Shown here one piece after another: positions 7,676 to 14,861 of a DNA stretch of 32,474 nt. Below the pieces are notes generated by a model that saw only the letters and a list, made by a program, of their open reading frames with translations, had not been told where the DNA came from and ran no database searches. Position 1 is the stretch's first letter, and the number at the start of each line of letters is the position of its first letter. Location: the NCBI RefSeq assembly GCF_003113265.1, contig NZ_PUIV01000038.1, positions 1-32,474 on the forward strand, given 5' to 3'. This stretch comes from Methylosinus sporium (GTDB lineage: Bacteria > Pseudomonadota > Alphaproteobacteria > Rhizobiales > Beijerinckiaceae). The position numbers and the translations under genes were made by a program.

Positions 7676-8758
7676 ATGAGAATTCTCGCCGCATGTCTGT
7701 TGCTGCTCGGCGGCGCCATGGGAGCGCGGGGCGCGGAGCGGGTCGTCAACATCTTCAATTGGAGCGACTATATCGACCCGCGCGCGCTCGAGGACTTCAC
7801 CCGCGAGACGGGCGTCAAGGTCGTCTACGACACCTATGATTCCAACGAGATTTTGGAGACGCGCCTGCTCGCCGGCTCCGCCGGCTACGATGTCGTCGTC
7901 CCCTCCGCCACCTTTCTGCAACGGCAGATCAAGGCCGGCGTCTATCGGCCGCTCGACAAGAGCAAGCTCAAGAATATCGACAATGTCTGGCCGGAGATCG
8001 CGCAGCGCCTCGCGCGCTATGATCCCTCCAACGCCCATGCGGCGCCCTATATGTGGTTCACCACCGGCGTCGCCTATAATGTCGCCAAGATCAAAGAACG
8101 CATCGGCGACAAGCCGATCGCCTCTTGGGAGCAGGTGCTGAAGCCCGAAAATCTGCGCAAATTCGCCGATTGCGGCGTCTATGTGCTCGACAGTCCCGAA
8201 GATATGTTCTCGATCGCGCTCAATTATCTGAAGCTCGATCCCAATTCCAAGGAGCCGGGCGACATTCGCCGCGCCGCCGATCTTCTCTCCGGCCTGCGGC
8301 GGCACATAAAGAAATTCCACTCCTCCGAATATATAAATGCGCTCGCCAATGGCGATATTTGCCTCGCCATCGGCTGGGCCGGCGACAGCTTCCAGGCGCG
8401 CAATCGCGCGCGCGAGGCGGCCAATGGCGTCGAAATCAATTATGTGATCCCGCAGGAAGGGACGCTGATGTCGATCGACAGCCTCGCCATTCCCAAGGAC
8501 GCGCCGCATCCCGACGAGGCGCATCTCTTCATCGATTATCTGCTGCGGCCGGAGGTCGCCGCCCGCAACACCAAAATCGCCAATTTCGCCAATGGCGTCG
8601 CCGCCTCGCGGCCGCTGGTCGACAAGGAGATCGCCGAAAATCCGGCCATTTATCCCGATGCGGCGACAATGAAGCGCCTCTTCACCGTCACGGCCCCGGA
8701 TCAGCCGCTCCAGAAGGTCGTCACCCGCGAATGGACCAGGGTGAAGACCGGCCGCTGA
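7676..8758 (+). CDS. PotF-like polyamine ABC transporter substrate-binding protein
   Basis: This is a periplasmic binding protein of the spermidine/putrescine (PotD/PotF) family, 360 residues long. Residues 1-20 are a signal peptide ending Ala-Arg-Gly-Ala. The mature protein begins with VVNIFNWSDYIDP, the hallmark start of PotF/PotD. It continues with GYDVVVPSATFLQRQI, APYMWFTTGVAYN and GDICLAIGWAGD, all typical of the putrescine-binding branch. Length matches PotF. The ATG at 7676 has a GAGGGAGAG ribosome-binding site. No permease or ATPase genes (potGHI) are adjacent, so this is an orphan receptor whose transporter must be elsewhere, or it may signal rather than transport. Polyamine binding is a family inference. 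Confidence 0.92.
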   Translation: MRILAACLLLLGGAMGARGAERVVNIFNWSDYIDPRALEDFTRETGVKVVYDTYDSNEILETRLLAGSAGYDVVVPSATFLQRQIKAGVYRPLDKSKLKNIDNVWPEIAQRLARYDPSNAHAAPYMWFTTGVAYNVAKIKERIGDKPIASWEQVLKPENLRKFADCGVYVLDSPEDMFSIALNYLKLDPNSKEPGDIRRAADLLSGLRRHIKKFHSSEYINALANGDICLAIGWAGDSFQARNRAREAANGVEINYVIPQEGTLMSIDSLAIPKDAPHPDEAHLFIDYLLRPEVAARNTKIANFANGVAASRPLVDKEIAENPAIYPDAATMKRLFTVTAPDQPLQKVVTREWTRVKTGR

Positions 8759-8965
8759 GCGAAACGGTTCGCCTCTTTCCGAGTGGGATGGCGGCAATCG
8801 GACTCGCGCTGGATGTCGCGGCGAAGCTGCACGAAGCCGGCCGCCGGTTCTCCGCCTCTTCATCGGCGGGCATCATCGATGGCTTCGATCGCGTCGAAGA
8901 GGATTTCCGCGCCGAGACTGAGGCGCTCGGCCTCTCCGAGCAGAGCCTCTCCCCGCCGAGTGAAG

Positions 8966-8986
8966 AGGTCCGCCTCAGGCGGACCT
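8966..8986. terminator. Perfect palindrome spanning the stop codon of the exopolysaccharide gene
   Basis: AGGTCCGCCT (8966-8975) and AGGCGGACCT (8977-8986) are exact inverted repeats around one base. The palindrome is centred on the TGA stop of the reverse-strand gene ending at 8975. It may fold as a strong stem with a small loop and end transcription, but no T-run follows on either strand. A protein-binding site is the alternative. Confidence 0.4.
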
Positions 8987-11140
8987 GCGCGCCTGCGAGC
9001 GGCGGCGCGCATCGCGGCGCGGCAGCCAGGGGTCGCTGTGATCGACCCGCAAAATCACGGCGATCTTCGCGCGTAGCGCCTGCGGAAGCTCGGCGATCGC
9101 GGTCTCCTCGTCCTGATCGCGGCCGAGCACCGGCGCAACACAGTCGAGCCGCTCGAACATGCTCTCGTCCGAGCCGACGCCGTCGCAAAGCACAATGTCG
9201 ACCTCGGCCGGACAGCCGTCACGGAAATCATCCACGATCCGCTCGACCGCGCCGGCCGAGCGCGAGCGCCGATCGATGGCGGGCAACGCCAGCAGCACGC
9301 TGTCATCCGTGCGCACGAAAGGATCCTCGGCGTCGCCGAAAGCCTCGAGGCCATCCTCGATGAGAACGGTGAGCGCCGCATGATCGCGGTCGGCGTCGAT
9401 GAGCGCGACCTCGAAATGCTGCATACGCAACGCCAGAGCGATATTGACCGCCATCACGGTGCGGATCGAGCCCGGCGCGTCGCCGACGATTCCGACGACG
9501 AGCGGGCGATGCGCGCTCTCCTCGACCAGCGCGCTGAAGCGCGACACCACCGCCTCGAGCTCGCGGCGATCGGCGAAGGGCCGCACGAAGGGAATTCCGA
9601 GCCGCGTCAATTCGAGCCGGTCCGGCTCCGCCGCTGGACCGCGAACAGTGAATTTCGTCGCATCGGTCACGGCGATGCGCAGCGGCTGGGCTTCGGCGTC
9701 GCGACGGGGCGCAGCTTCCGGGGCCGCGCCGCTGAAGCCGCGCTCGCGCAGAAACACCAGGCCGAGCCCCAGAGTGAGACCCGCTACGAAGCCCGCGCTC
9801 GTCATCAGACCGGCGCCGGGCGGAAAGCTGCGCGCGATCGGCGGCGTCGCCATTGTGATGATATGCGTGCTGGCGGCGTCGAGCTGACGCGCCTCGCCGG
9901 TCTGACGCGAGCGCGTCAGGAAGGATTCGTAAATGCTGCGGCTGACCTCGACCTCACGTTCGAGATCGCGCAGCTTGACGGAGGCTTGCGCCGAGAGGAC
10001 AGCCTTGCTCTCGAGCTTCTGCATCTCGCGGTTCAGCGCCTCTTCCGTGCCGCGCGCCCGCTCATAATCCTTGCGCAGCGAGGCCGCGACGCGCGCGAGC
10101 TCCGCGCTGACGAGACGCCGCGTTTCCGCGAGCCGCGCCGTGACGTTTTTGACGACCGGATGCTGCGGCCCGAGCTCGGCGGAGAGATCGGCGAGCTTTT
10201 GCGCCGCCTCCGCCTGCTGCCCGCGCAGAGCGTTCAAGGTCGTGAGATTCATATTAGCGGCGATAGCGGCGAGCTCGGTATCGGACCGCGCCGCGCGCTG
10301 CGCCTGTTCGAAACGCGAGCGCGTGTCCTCGAGCCGCGTACGGGCGAAAGTGAGCTGCTGATTGAGCTCTTTCAGCCGCTGCTCGTCGATATAAGAGTCC
10401 CGCGTGCCGACGAAGCCGTTTTCGGCCTTATAGGCCTCGACCGATTTTTCGGCGGCGAGCAGGCGCTCGCGCAGCCCGTCGAGACGTCCTGTGAAGGATG
10501 TCGCCGCCTGATTCGCGGCGTCCTTATGCATGGCCGAGCGCACATCGATATAGGCCTGCGCCACCGCATTGGCGATGCGCGCCGACTTCTGGGCATTGTC
10601 GCTCGAGGCGGCGATGTCGATGATGAAGGTGCGCTCGGGACGCCGAACCATGATCTTCGTGCCGAGAACGCGCACGGCGCCGGCGACGATCTCCTCCTTG
10701 GTCGGCGTGCGGCCGAAATGGCCGAACAGCTTGCCGAACAACGACGTCGACGCGCCGAACTCGGGATCGTCGGTCAGTTTCTCGGCTTCGACGACGCGCT
10801 CGAGCACGACCTGCGAGGTCAAAATGCGCGTCTGCGTCTCGACGAAATTGATGAAGCCGGTGGAATCCTGCCCCTGATTGGCGTCGCCCTCGAGGCCGGG
10901 CAGACCGCGCGGATCGAGATAGATTTGCGCGGCGGCGACATAGCGCGGCGTCAGCAGCTTGGTCAGCGCATAGCCCCCGGCCGCACAGGCGAGCGCCACC
11001 GACACGATGAACAGCTTGTTGCGAAGCGCGAGCGCGATCAGCCGTCCCGGCGTCAGCGAGGAACGGGCGCGCCTCGGCTCCGCGGCCGCAGGACGTTCAC
11101 GCTCCGCCACGCCTTTCGACCCGGATTCATAATCCAACAT
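8975..11140 (-). CDS. Exopolysaccharide chain-length/export protein (Wzz-GumC type with degenerate BY-kinase domain)
   Basis: The 721-residue protein is a polysaccharide co-polymerase that would set chain length or help export of a surface glycan. It has a first transmembrane helix (43-60) followed by the Wzz segment PRYVAAAQIYLDPRG. A long periplasmic coiled-coil region follows, then a second helix (about 443-464) and a cytoplasmic P-loop-like domain. In bacterial tyrosine kinases this domain carries a Walker A Gly-Lys-Ser/Thr. Here the corresponding segment is GDAPGSIRT (553-561) without the Lys. The Walker A' motif ALIDAD (579-584) is kept, and no Tyr cluster ends the protein. I infer a kinase-dead domain. 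The start is the ATG at 11140; an in-frame ATG at 11188 would add 16 residues, and neither has a strong ribosome-binding site. No glycosyltransferase or polymerase genes are adjacent. Confidence 0.88.
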   Translation of the reverse strand: MLDYESGSKGVAERERPAAAEPRRARSSLTPGRLIALALRNKLFIVSVALACAAGGYALTKLLTPRYVAAAQIYLDPRGLPGLEGDANQGQDSTGFINFVETQTRILTSQVVLERVVEAEKLTDDPEFGASTSLFGKLFGHFGRTPTKEEIVAGAVRVLGTKIMVRRPERTFIIDIAASSDNAQKSARIANAVAQAYIDVRSAMHKDAANQAATSFTGRLDGLRERLLAAEKSVEAYKAENGFVGTRDSYIDEQRLKELNQQLTFARTRLEDTRSRFEQAQRAARSDTELAAIAANMNLTTLNALRGQQAEAAQKLADLSAELGPQHPVVKNVTARLAETRRLVSAELARVAASLRKDYERARGTEEALNREMQKLESKAVLSAQASVKLRDLEREVEVSRSIYESFLTRSRQTGEARQLDAASTHIITMATPPIARSFPPGAGLMTSAGFVAGLTLGLGLVFLRERGFSGAAPEAAPRRDAEAQPLRIAVTDATKFTVRGPAAEPDRLELTRLGIPFVRPFADRRELEAVVSRFSALVEESAHRPLVVGIVGDAPGSIRTVMAVNIALALRMQHFEVALIDADRDHAALTVLIEDGLEAFGDAEDPFVRTDDSVLLALPAIDRRSRSAGAVERIVDDFRDGCPAEVDIVLCDGVGSDESMFERLDCVAPVLGRDQDEETAIAELPQALRAKIAVILRVDHSDPWLPRRDARRRSQARRSA

Positions 11141-11565
11141 CACGCGAGTTCCGTTTCGACGTCGAACAAGCGAGCGCAGCCCCCACATTCACGTTGAAGA
11201 CGAATGTTCCATTTCATGGTTAACTTTTCTTGAACCCCTCTTCTCTCATTCATCTTCTTCATGTCGAAATTAGGGTCCCGCGGCGCGAAATAGCCAGACG
11301 GCTCCGTTGTGACAGAAATCGGGACGCCTCGAGTGTCTCGCTCATGTCCAGCGCAGCATAGCCACGTGCCATTTTCACTCAGATCGGCGCGAAACCCTCG
11401 CCGGAACGCGTCGAATTTTATGGAATGGATTTGGCAACGGCCAAAACTGGATTTGGCGACGGTCAAATCCGCAAACTGTTCACCAACTGGCTGCAAATTA
11501 GCTGAAAATAATGCGCAACGGCGTATGGTGACGATGGAACTAGAGCTTGGTCGATGGAGATGAGG
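11141..11565. promoter_or_regulatory. Divergent intergenic region between the exopolysaccharide gene and the carrier-protein operon
   Basis: About 425 bases, more AT-rich than the flanks, hold no convincing gene. The region must contain promoters for both directions. It holds the tandem repeats at 11427-11470 (separate entry). Near 11219-11235 is a TTAA-N7-TGAA arrangement, a near match to a CtrA-type site that I would not call without a position matrix. I could not identify a definite -35/-10 pair. Confidence 0.6.
11427..11470 (+). promoter_or_regulatory. Two tandem 22-bp imperfect repeats, probable operator
   Basis: Two direct copies start at 11427 and 11449. Both begin GGATTTGGC, share ACGG and CAAA, and agree at 18 of 22 positions. 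Each also has internal dyad symmetry: TTTGGC-N4-GCCAAA in the first copy and GGATTTG-N8-CAAATCC in the second. The spacing of exactly 22 bp places both copies on the same face of the helix. They lie about 95-140 bases before the carrier-protein gene, a suitable place for a dimeric regulator. The regulator is unknown. Confidence 0.55.
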
Positions 11566-11814
11566 ATGCTCGATACGATTAGACGACTCGTCGATGAACA
11601 AGGACGTTTGTCGAAAGCGGCCACGGCGATCGGCGACGACGCGGATCTCTACGCGGCGGGCCTCACATCCTTCGCCGCTGTCCAGCTCATGCTGGCGCTC
11701 GAAGAGACCTTCGACGTCGAATTCCCCGATCATATGCTCAATCGTCGCAGCTTCTCCTCGATCTCGGCGATCGCCGGCTGCCTGCATGAGCTCAAGGGTG
11801 AGGAAGCCGCCTGA
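11566..11814 (+). CDS. Acyl carrier protein, partner of the amino acid:[carrier protein] ligase
   Basis: This 82-residue protein is a phosphopantetheine carrier. The attachment site is Ser35 in DLYAAGLTSFAAVQLM, where Thr replaces the Asp of the usual Asp-Ser pair. The rest shows the four-helix pattern of acyl carrier proteins, with LALEETFDVEFPDHML after the Ser and a closing helix SISAIAGCLHEL. ATGs occur at 11554, 11560 and 11566. I use 11566 because GGAG lies 6 bases upstream of it. The stop overlaps the next start (TGATG at 11812-11816). The gene lies two positions before a class II synthetase-like ligase, so I infer that it carries an amino acid thioester rather than a fatty acid. A phosphopantetheinyl transferase must act from elsewhere. 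Confidence 0.88.
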   Translation: MLDTIRRLVDEQGRLSKAATAIGDDADLYAAGLTSFAAVQLMLALEETFDVEFPDHMLNRRSFSSISAIAGCLHELKGEEAA

Positions 11815-12971
11815 TGAATGCGCCGCTCGATCGCGGAGCCGATGTCGTCACGACAGCCGCCCGCCACGCCGACGATGTCGACCGCAATGGCCGCTTTCCC
11901 ATCGAAGCGGTCCGGGCGCTCAAGGACGCGCGACTTCTGTCGCTGCTGATCCCGGTCGAATTCGGCGGCGGCGGAGCTTCGCTCTTCGACGTCGCGGAGA
12001 TCTGCACCTCGCTCGGCCAGCGATGCGCCTCGACGGCGATGATCTTCGCCATGCATCAGATCAAAGTGTCGAGCCTCGTCGCGCATGGCCGCGGCAGCGC
12101 CTGGCACGAGGACTTCATGCGCCGCCTCTGCGACGAGCAGCTGCTGCTCGGCTCCGCGACGACCGAAGGCGGCATCGGCGGCAATATGCGCAACAGCATT
12201 TGCGCCTTCGAGCGCGATGGCGCGACATTCCGCATCGCCAAGGAAGGCGCGCTCATTTCCTATGGCGCCTATTCCGACGCGATCCTCGTCACCGCGCGCC
12301 GCGCCGCCGACGCGCCGCCCTCCGATCAGCAAATGGCCGTGCTCGAGAAGAGCCAATATCGTCTCGAGCGCACCGGCGGCTGGGACGCGCTCGGAATGCG
12401 CGGCACTTGCAGCGAAGGATTCACCTTCAGCGGCGAGGCGCCGGTCGAGCAGATCTTCACTCATGATTTCGCCGAGATCGCCTCCGAGTCCATGCTCGCG
12501 ACAGCGCATCTCCTGTGGAGCGCCGTATGGTTCGGCGTCGCCTCCGACGCGCTCTCGCGCGCGCAATCCTTCGTGCGCAAGGATGCGCGCCGCCATCCGA
12601 ATGGCCCGGCTCCCGGCGCACTGCGCCTCGCGGAAGCGACAGCAAAGCTACAGCTCATGCGCTCCAATATCGTCGAAGGCCTCAAGCGCTTCGCCAAGGC
12701 GCAGCAGAATGAGGACGACCTCAATTCGATGAGCTTCGCCGTCGCGATGAACAACATCAAGATCGGCTCGTCGCAACTCTCGATCGAGATCATCAATCAT
12801 GCGCTGCTGATCGCCGGCATCGCGGGCTACAAGAACGACACGCCCTTCAGCGTCGGACGCCACATGCGCGACGCGCTCTCGGCGCAGGTGATGATCTCGA
12901 ACGATCGCATCTTCACCAATCTATCCAACATGCTGCTCGCGCAGCGCATCGACCAGCGGCTGGGAGAGTGA
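11814..12971 (+). CDS. Acyl-CoA dehydrogenase-like flavoprotein
   Basis: The 385-residue product has the acyl-CoA dehydrogenase fold. It shows an N-terminal helical part (ALKDARLLSLLIPVEFGG), a middle beta domain (LLLGSATTEGGIGG) and a C-terminal helical part with IAGYKNDTPFSVGRHMRDAL. In typical members the catalytic Glu lies nine residues after the conserved Arg of the Arg-Asp pair, in the motif Glu-Gly-Thr. Here that stretch, from Arg352, reads AQVMISNDRIF and contains no Glu. This suggests a changed reaction (oxidase, monooxygenase or another carrier-bound oxidation), although some family members place the base in another helix. The start overlaps the carrier-protein stop, and the ligase follows after 3 bases. 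I infer that it acts on the aminoacyl group on the carrier protein. Confidence 0.85.
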   Translation: MNAPLDRGADVVTTAARHADDVDRNGRFPIEAVRALKDARLLSLLIPVEFGGGGASLFDVAEICTSLGQRCASTAMIFAMHQIKVSSLVAHGRGSAWHEDFMRRLCDEQLLLGSATTEGGIGGNMRNSICAFERDGATFRIAKEGALISYGAYSDAILVTARRAADAPPSDQQMAVLEKSQYRLERTGGWDALGMRGTCSEGFTFSGEAPVEQIFTHDFAEIASESMLATAHLLWSAVWFGVASDALSRAQSFVRKDARRHPNGPAPGALRLAEATAKLQLMRSNIVEGLKRFAKAQQNEDDLNSMSFAVAMNNIKIGSSQLSIEIINHALLIAGIAGYKNDTPFSVGRHMRDALSAQVMISNDRIFTNLSNMLLAQRIDQRLGE

Positions 12972-12974
12972 CCC

Positions 12975-13886
12975 ATGTGCCAGGCCTGCGACAGCTTCCT
13001 AGACCGCCTCTTCGCCAAAGGCGTTCTGCATGAGACCGGCGTCGACGGACTCTATGGCCGGGGGCAGGCCTTCGAGGCGGTCATAGAGGGAATGGATCGG
13101 CTGATCACGCGCACCGCAGCGAATGATCATGCCGAGGTCATCCGCTTTCCGCCCGGCATGAATCGCGCGCTCTTCGAGAAGAGCGGCTACATGAAGAATT
13201 TTCCGCAGCTCGCCGGCACGGTTCACAGCTTCGCCGGCAGCGAGAGGGATCATCTCGCCCTTCTCGACAATATTCACAATGGCGGCGACTGGACCGGCGG
13301 ACAGGGCGCGACCGACATCGTACTGACTCCCGCCGCCTGCTATCCGCTCTATCCGATCGTCGCGCGGCGCGGGCCGCTCGCGCCGGAAGGCGGTCTCTTC
13401 GACATCCAATCCTATTGCTTCCGCCACGAGCCGTCGAAAGATCCCGCGCGTATGCAAATGTTCCGTATGCGCGAATTCGTGCGCATCGGCCTTCCGGAGC
13501 AGGCTGCGAGCTTCCGCGAATCCTGGCTGGAGCGCGCGCGCGACTTCGCAGAGACGCTGCAGCTTCCGCATCACATTGATGTCGCGAATGATCCTTTTTT
13601 CGGCCGCGCCGGGCGCATGATGGCCTCGAGCCAGCGCGAGCAGGCGCTGAAATTCGAGCTGCTAGTGCCGATCGAGAGCACGGAAAATCCGACCGCCTGC
13701 CAGAGCTTCAACTATCATCAGGACCATTTCGGCGAGCTCTGGGGCATCACGACCGCTTCGGGCGAGACGGCGCACACCGCTTGCGTCGGCTTCGGCATGG
13801 AGCGTCTCGCCCTCGCCTTGTTCAAACATCATGGGATCGACACCAATGGCTGGCCGAACTCAGTCCGCGCTGCTCTCTCGCTCTGA
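12975..13886 (+). CDS. Amino acid:[carrier protein] ligase (class II aminoacyl-tRNA synthetase homologue)
   Basis: The 303-residue protein is related to the catalytic core of atypical seryl-tRNA synthetases but has no tRNA-binding domain. The studied Bradyrhizobium homologues activate Gly or Ala with ATP and load it onto the phosphopantetheine arm of a small carrier protein. Class II motif 2 is [20 protein letters not shown] (148-167) and motif 3 is GFGMER (272-277). Candidate zinc ligands are Cys122, Glu167 and Cys270. They sit at a constant offset of nine from the Cys131/Glu176/Cys279 set I recall for the Bradyrhizobium enzyme. This supports an intact, metal-dependent amino acid pocket. The carrier gene two positions upstream is the obvious partner. 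Which amino acid is used cannot be read from the sequence. Confidence 0.93.
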   Translation: MCQACDSFLDRLFAKGVLHETGVDGLYGRGQAFEAVIEGMDRLITRTAANDHAEVIRFPPGMNRALFEKSGYMKNFPQLAGTVHSFAGSERDHLALLDNIHNGGDWTGGQGATDIVLTPAACYPLYPIVARRGPLAPEGGLFDIQSYCFRHEPSKDPARMQMFRMREFVRIGLPEQAASFRESWLERARDFAETLQLPHHIDVANDPFFGRAGRMMASSQREQALKFELLVPIESTENPTACQSFNYHQDHFGELWGITTASGETAHTACVGFGMERLALALFKHHGIDTNGWPNSVRAALSL

Positions 13887-14853
13887 CGCGGAGCTTACGC
13901 CGCCGAAGCCGGCGAAACCGCATTTCCGTCATGCGCTGCATCATGCAGAACGCGATTGGCCGCAGACCAACTGCTATGTCGACCTCATGATCGAGCTCGT
14001 GGCCATGCGCGGCTTCGAGCCCGAGGCCATGCTCGGCTTCACGCTGGCGCAGGATTGCGAAGAAGACCATTTCACCTTCTTCAAGCCGCGACTCGCCGAT
14101 CTCGAGCGCCTCTACGGCCTTCGCGTCGAGGAGCTCGCGCTCTACGATCGGCTGGACGACCATATCGAGCGCCAGACCGCGCGCGGCCGCGTGGTGATGG
14201 TGGAAGTGGACGGCTATCATCTGCCGGACACGCGCGGCGTCACCTACCGCATCGATCATTCCAAGACGACGATCGGCGTCACGGAAATCGACATGCGCGC
14301 GCGACGGATCGACTATTTCCACAATGACGGCTATTTCGCGCTGGATGGCGAAGATTTCGACGCCATCTTCGGCCGCGCCGGCGAGGCGCGCGATCCGTCG
14401 AGCCTGTTCCCTTACGCCGAATTCGTGCGCTTCGACCGCGAGCGCCCGCATAGAGATTTGCGCGCATTGGCGGAAGCGCTGGCGAGCGAGCATTTCGCGC
14501 GCCGCCCGAGCGACAATCCGATCCGCGCCTTCGCCGCGCGCTTCCCGGCGCTGTGGAATGTGCTGGAGGCGCGTCCGCCCTGCTTCTTCCACAGCCTCGC
14601 CTTCAACACGTTTCGCCAGCTCGGCGCCAATTTCGAGCTGCTCGGCAGCCATCTCGATTGGCTGCGGCCGGATGGCGATCTCGCCGCCGAAGCGGACGCC
14701 TGCCGGCGGATTTCCGCCGGCGCCAAGGCGATGCAGTTCCAGGCGGCGCGCGCCTCCGCGCGCAAGCGCGTCTATGATCCGCGCGAGACGCTGGATGAGC
14801 TCGCCGCCGTCTATGACGGCTTGTTCGCAGGTCTCTCGGCCAAGCTGCGCTGA
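13846..14853 (+). CDS. DUF1839 family protein
   Basis: The 335-residue protein belongs to DUF1839, a family without an assigned reaction that regularly accompanies amino acid:[carrier protein] ligases. Visible conserved-looking blocks are [19 protein letters not shown] near the start, [23 protein letters not shown] and [15 protein letters not shown]. The presence of Cys, His and Asp in these blocks would fit a catalytic role such as a transferase that takes the amino acid from the carrier, but this is inference. The start is uncertain: ATGs at 13831 and 13846 both lie inside the end of the ligase gene, giving a 41-56 base overlap. There is no signal peptide or membrane helix. It is followed after 8 bases by the GH2-like gene. 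Confidence 0.85.
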   Translation: MAGRTQSALLSRSDAELTPPKPAKPHFRHALHHAERDWPQTNCYVDLMIELVAMRGFEPEAMLGFTLAQDCEEDHFTFFKPRLADLERLYGLRVEELALYDRLDDHIERQTARGRVVMVEVDGYHLPDTRGVTYRIDHSKTTIGVTEIDMRARRIDYFHNDGYFALDGEDFDAIFGRAGEARDPSSLFPYAEFVRFDRERPHRDLRALAEALASEHFARRPSDNPIRAFAARFPALWNVLEARPPCFFHSLAFNTFRQLGANFELLGSHLDWLRPDGDLAAEADACRRISAGAKAMQFQAARASARKRVYDPRETLDELAAVYDGLFAGLSAKLR

Positions 14854-14861
14854 GGTCGCCG

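Noticed and set aside
7577-8863. Long reverse-strand frame continuing upstream of mmcB across the PotF gene
   Set aside because: The plus strand has a complete PotF-like protein; the reverse frame is its GC-driven shadow.
9380-11197. 605-codon plus-strand frame opposite the exopolysaccharide gene
   Set aside because: Composition is Arg/Ala/Asp-rich without recognisable motifs, whereas the reverse strand has clear Wzz domains.
11219-11235. CtrA-like site TTAA-N7-TGAA before the exopolysaccharide gene
   Set aside because: It is one base off consensus and in an AT-rich stretch where chance matches are likely.
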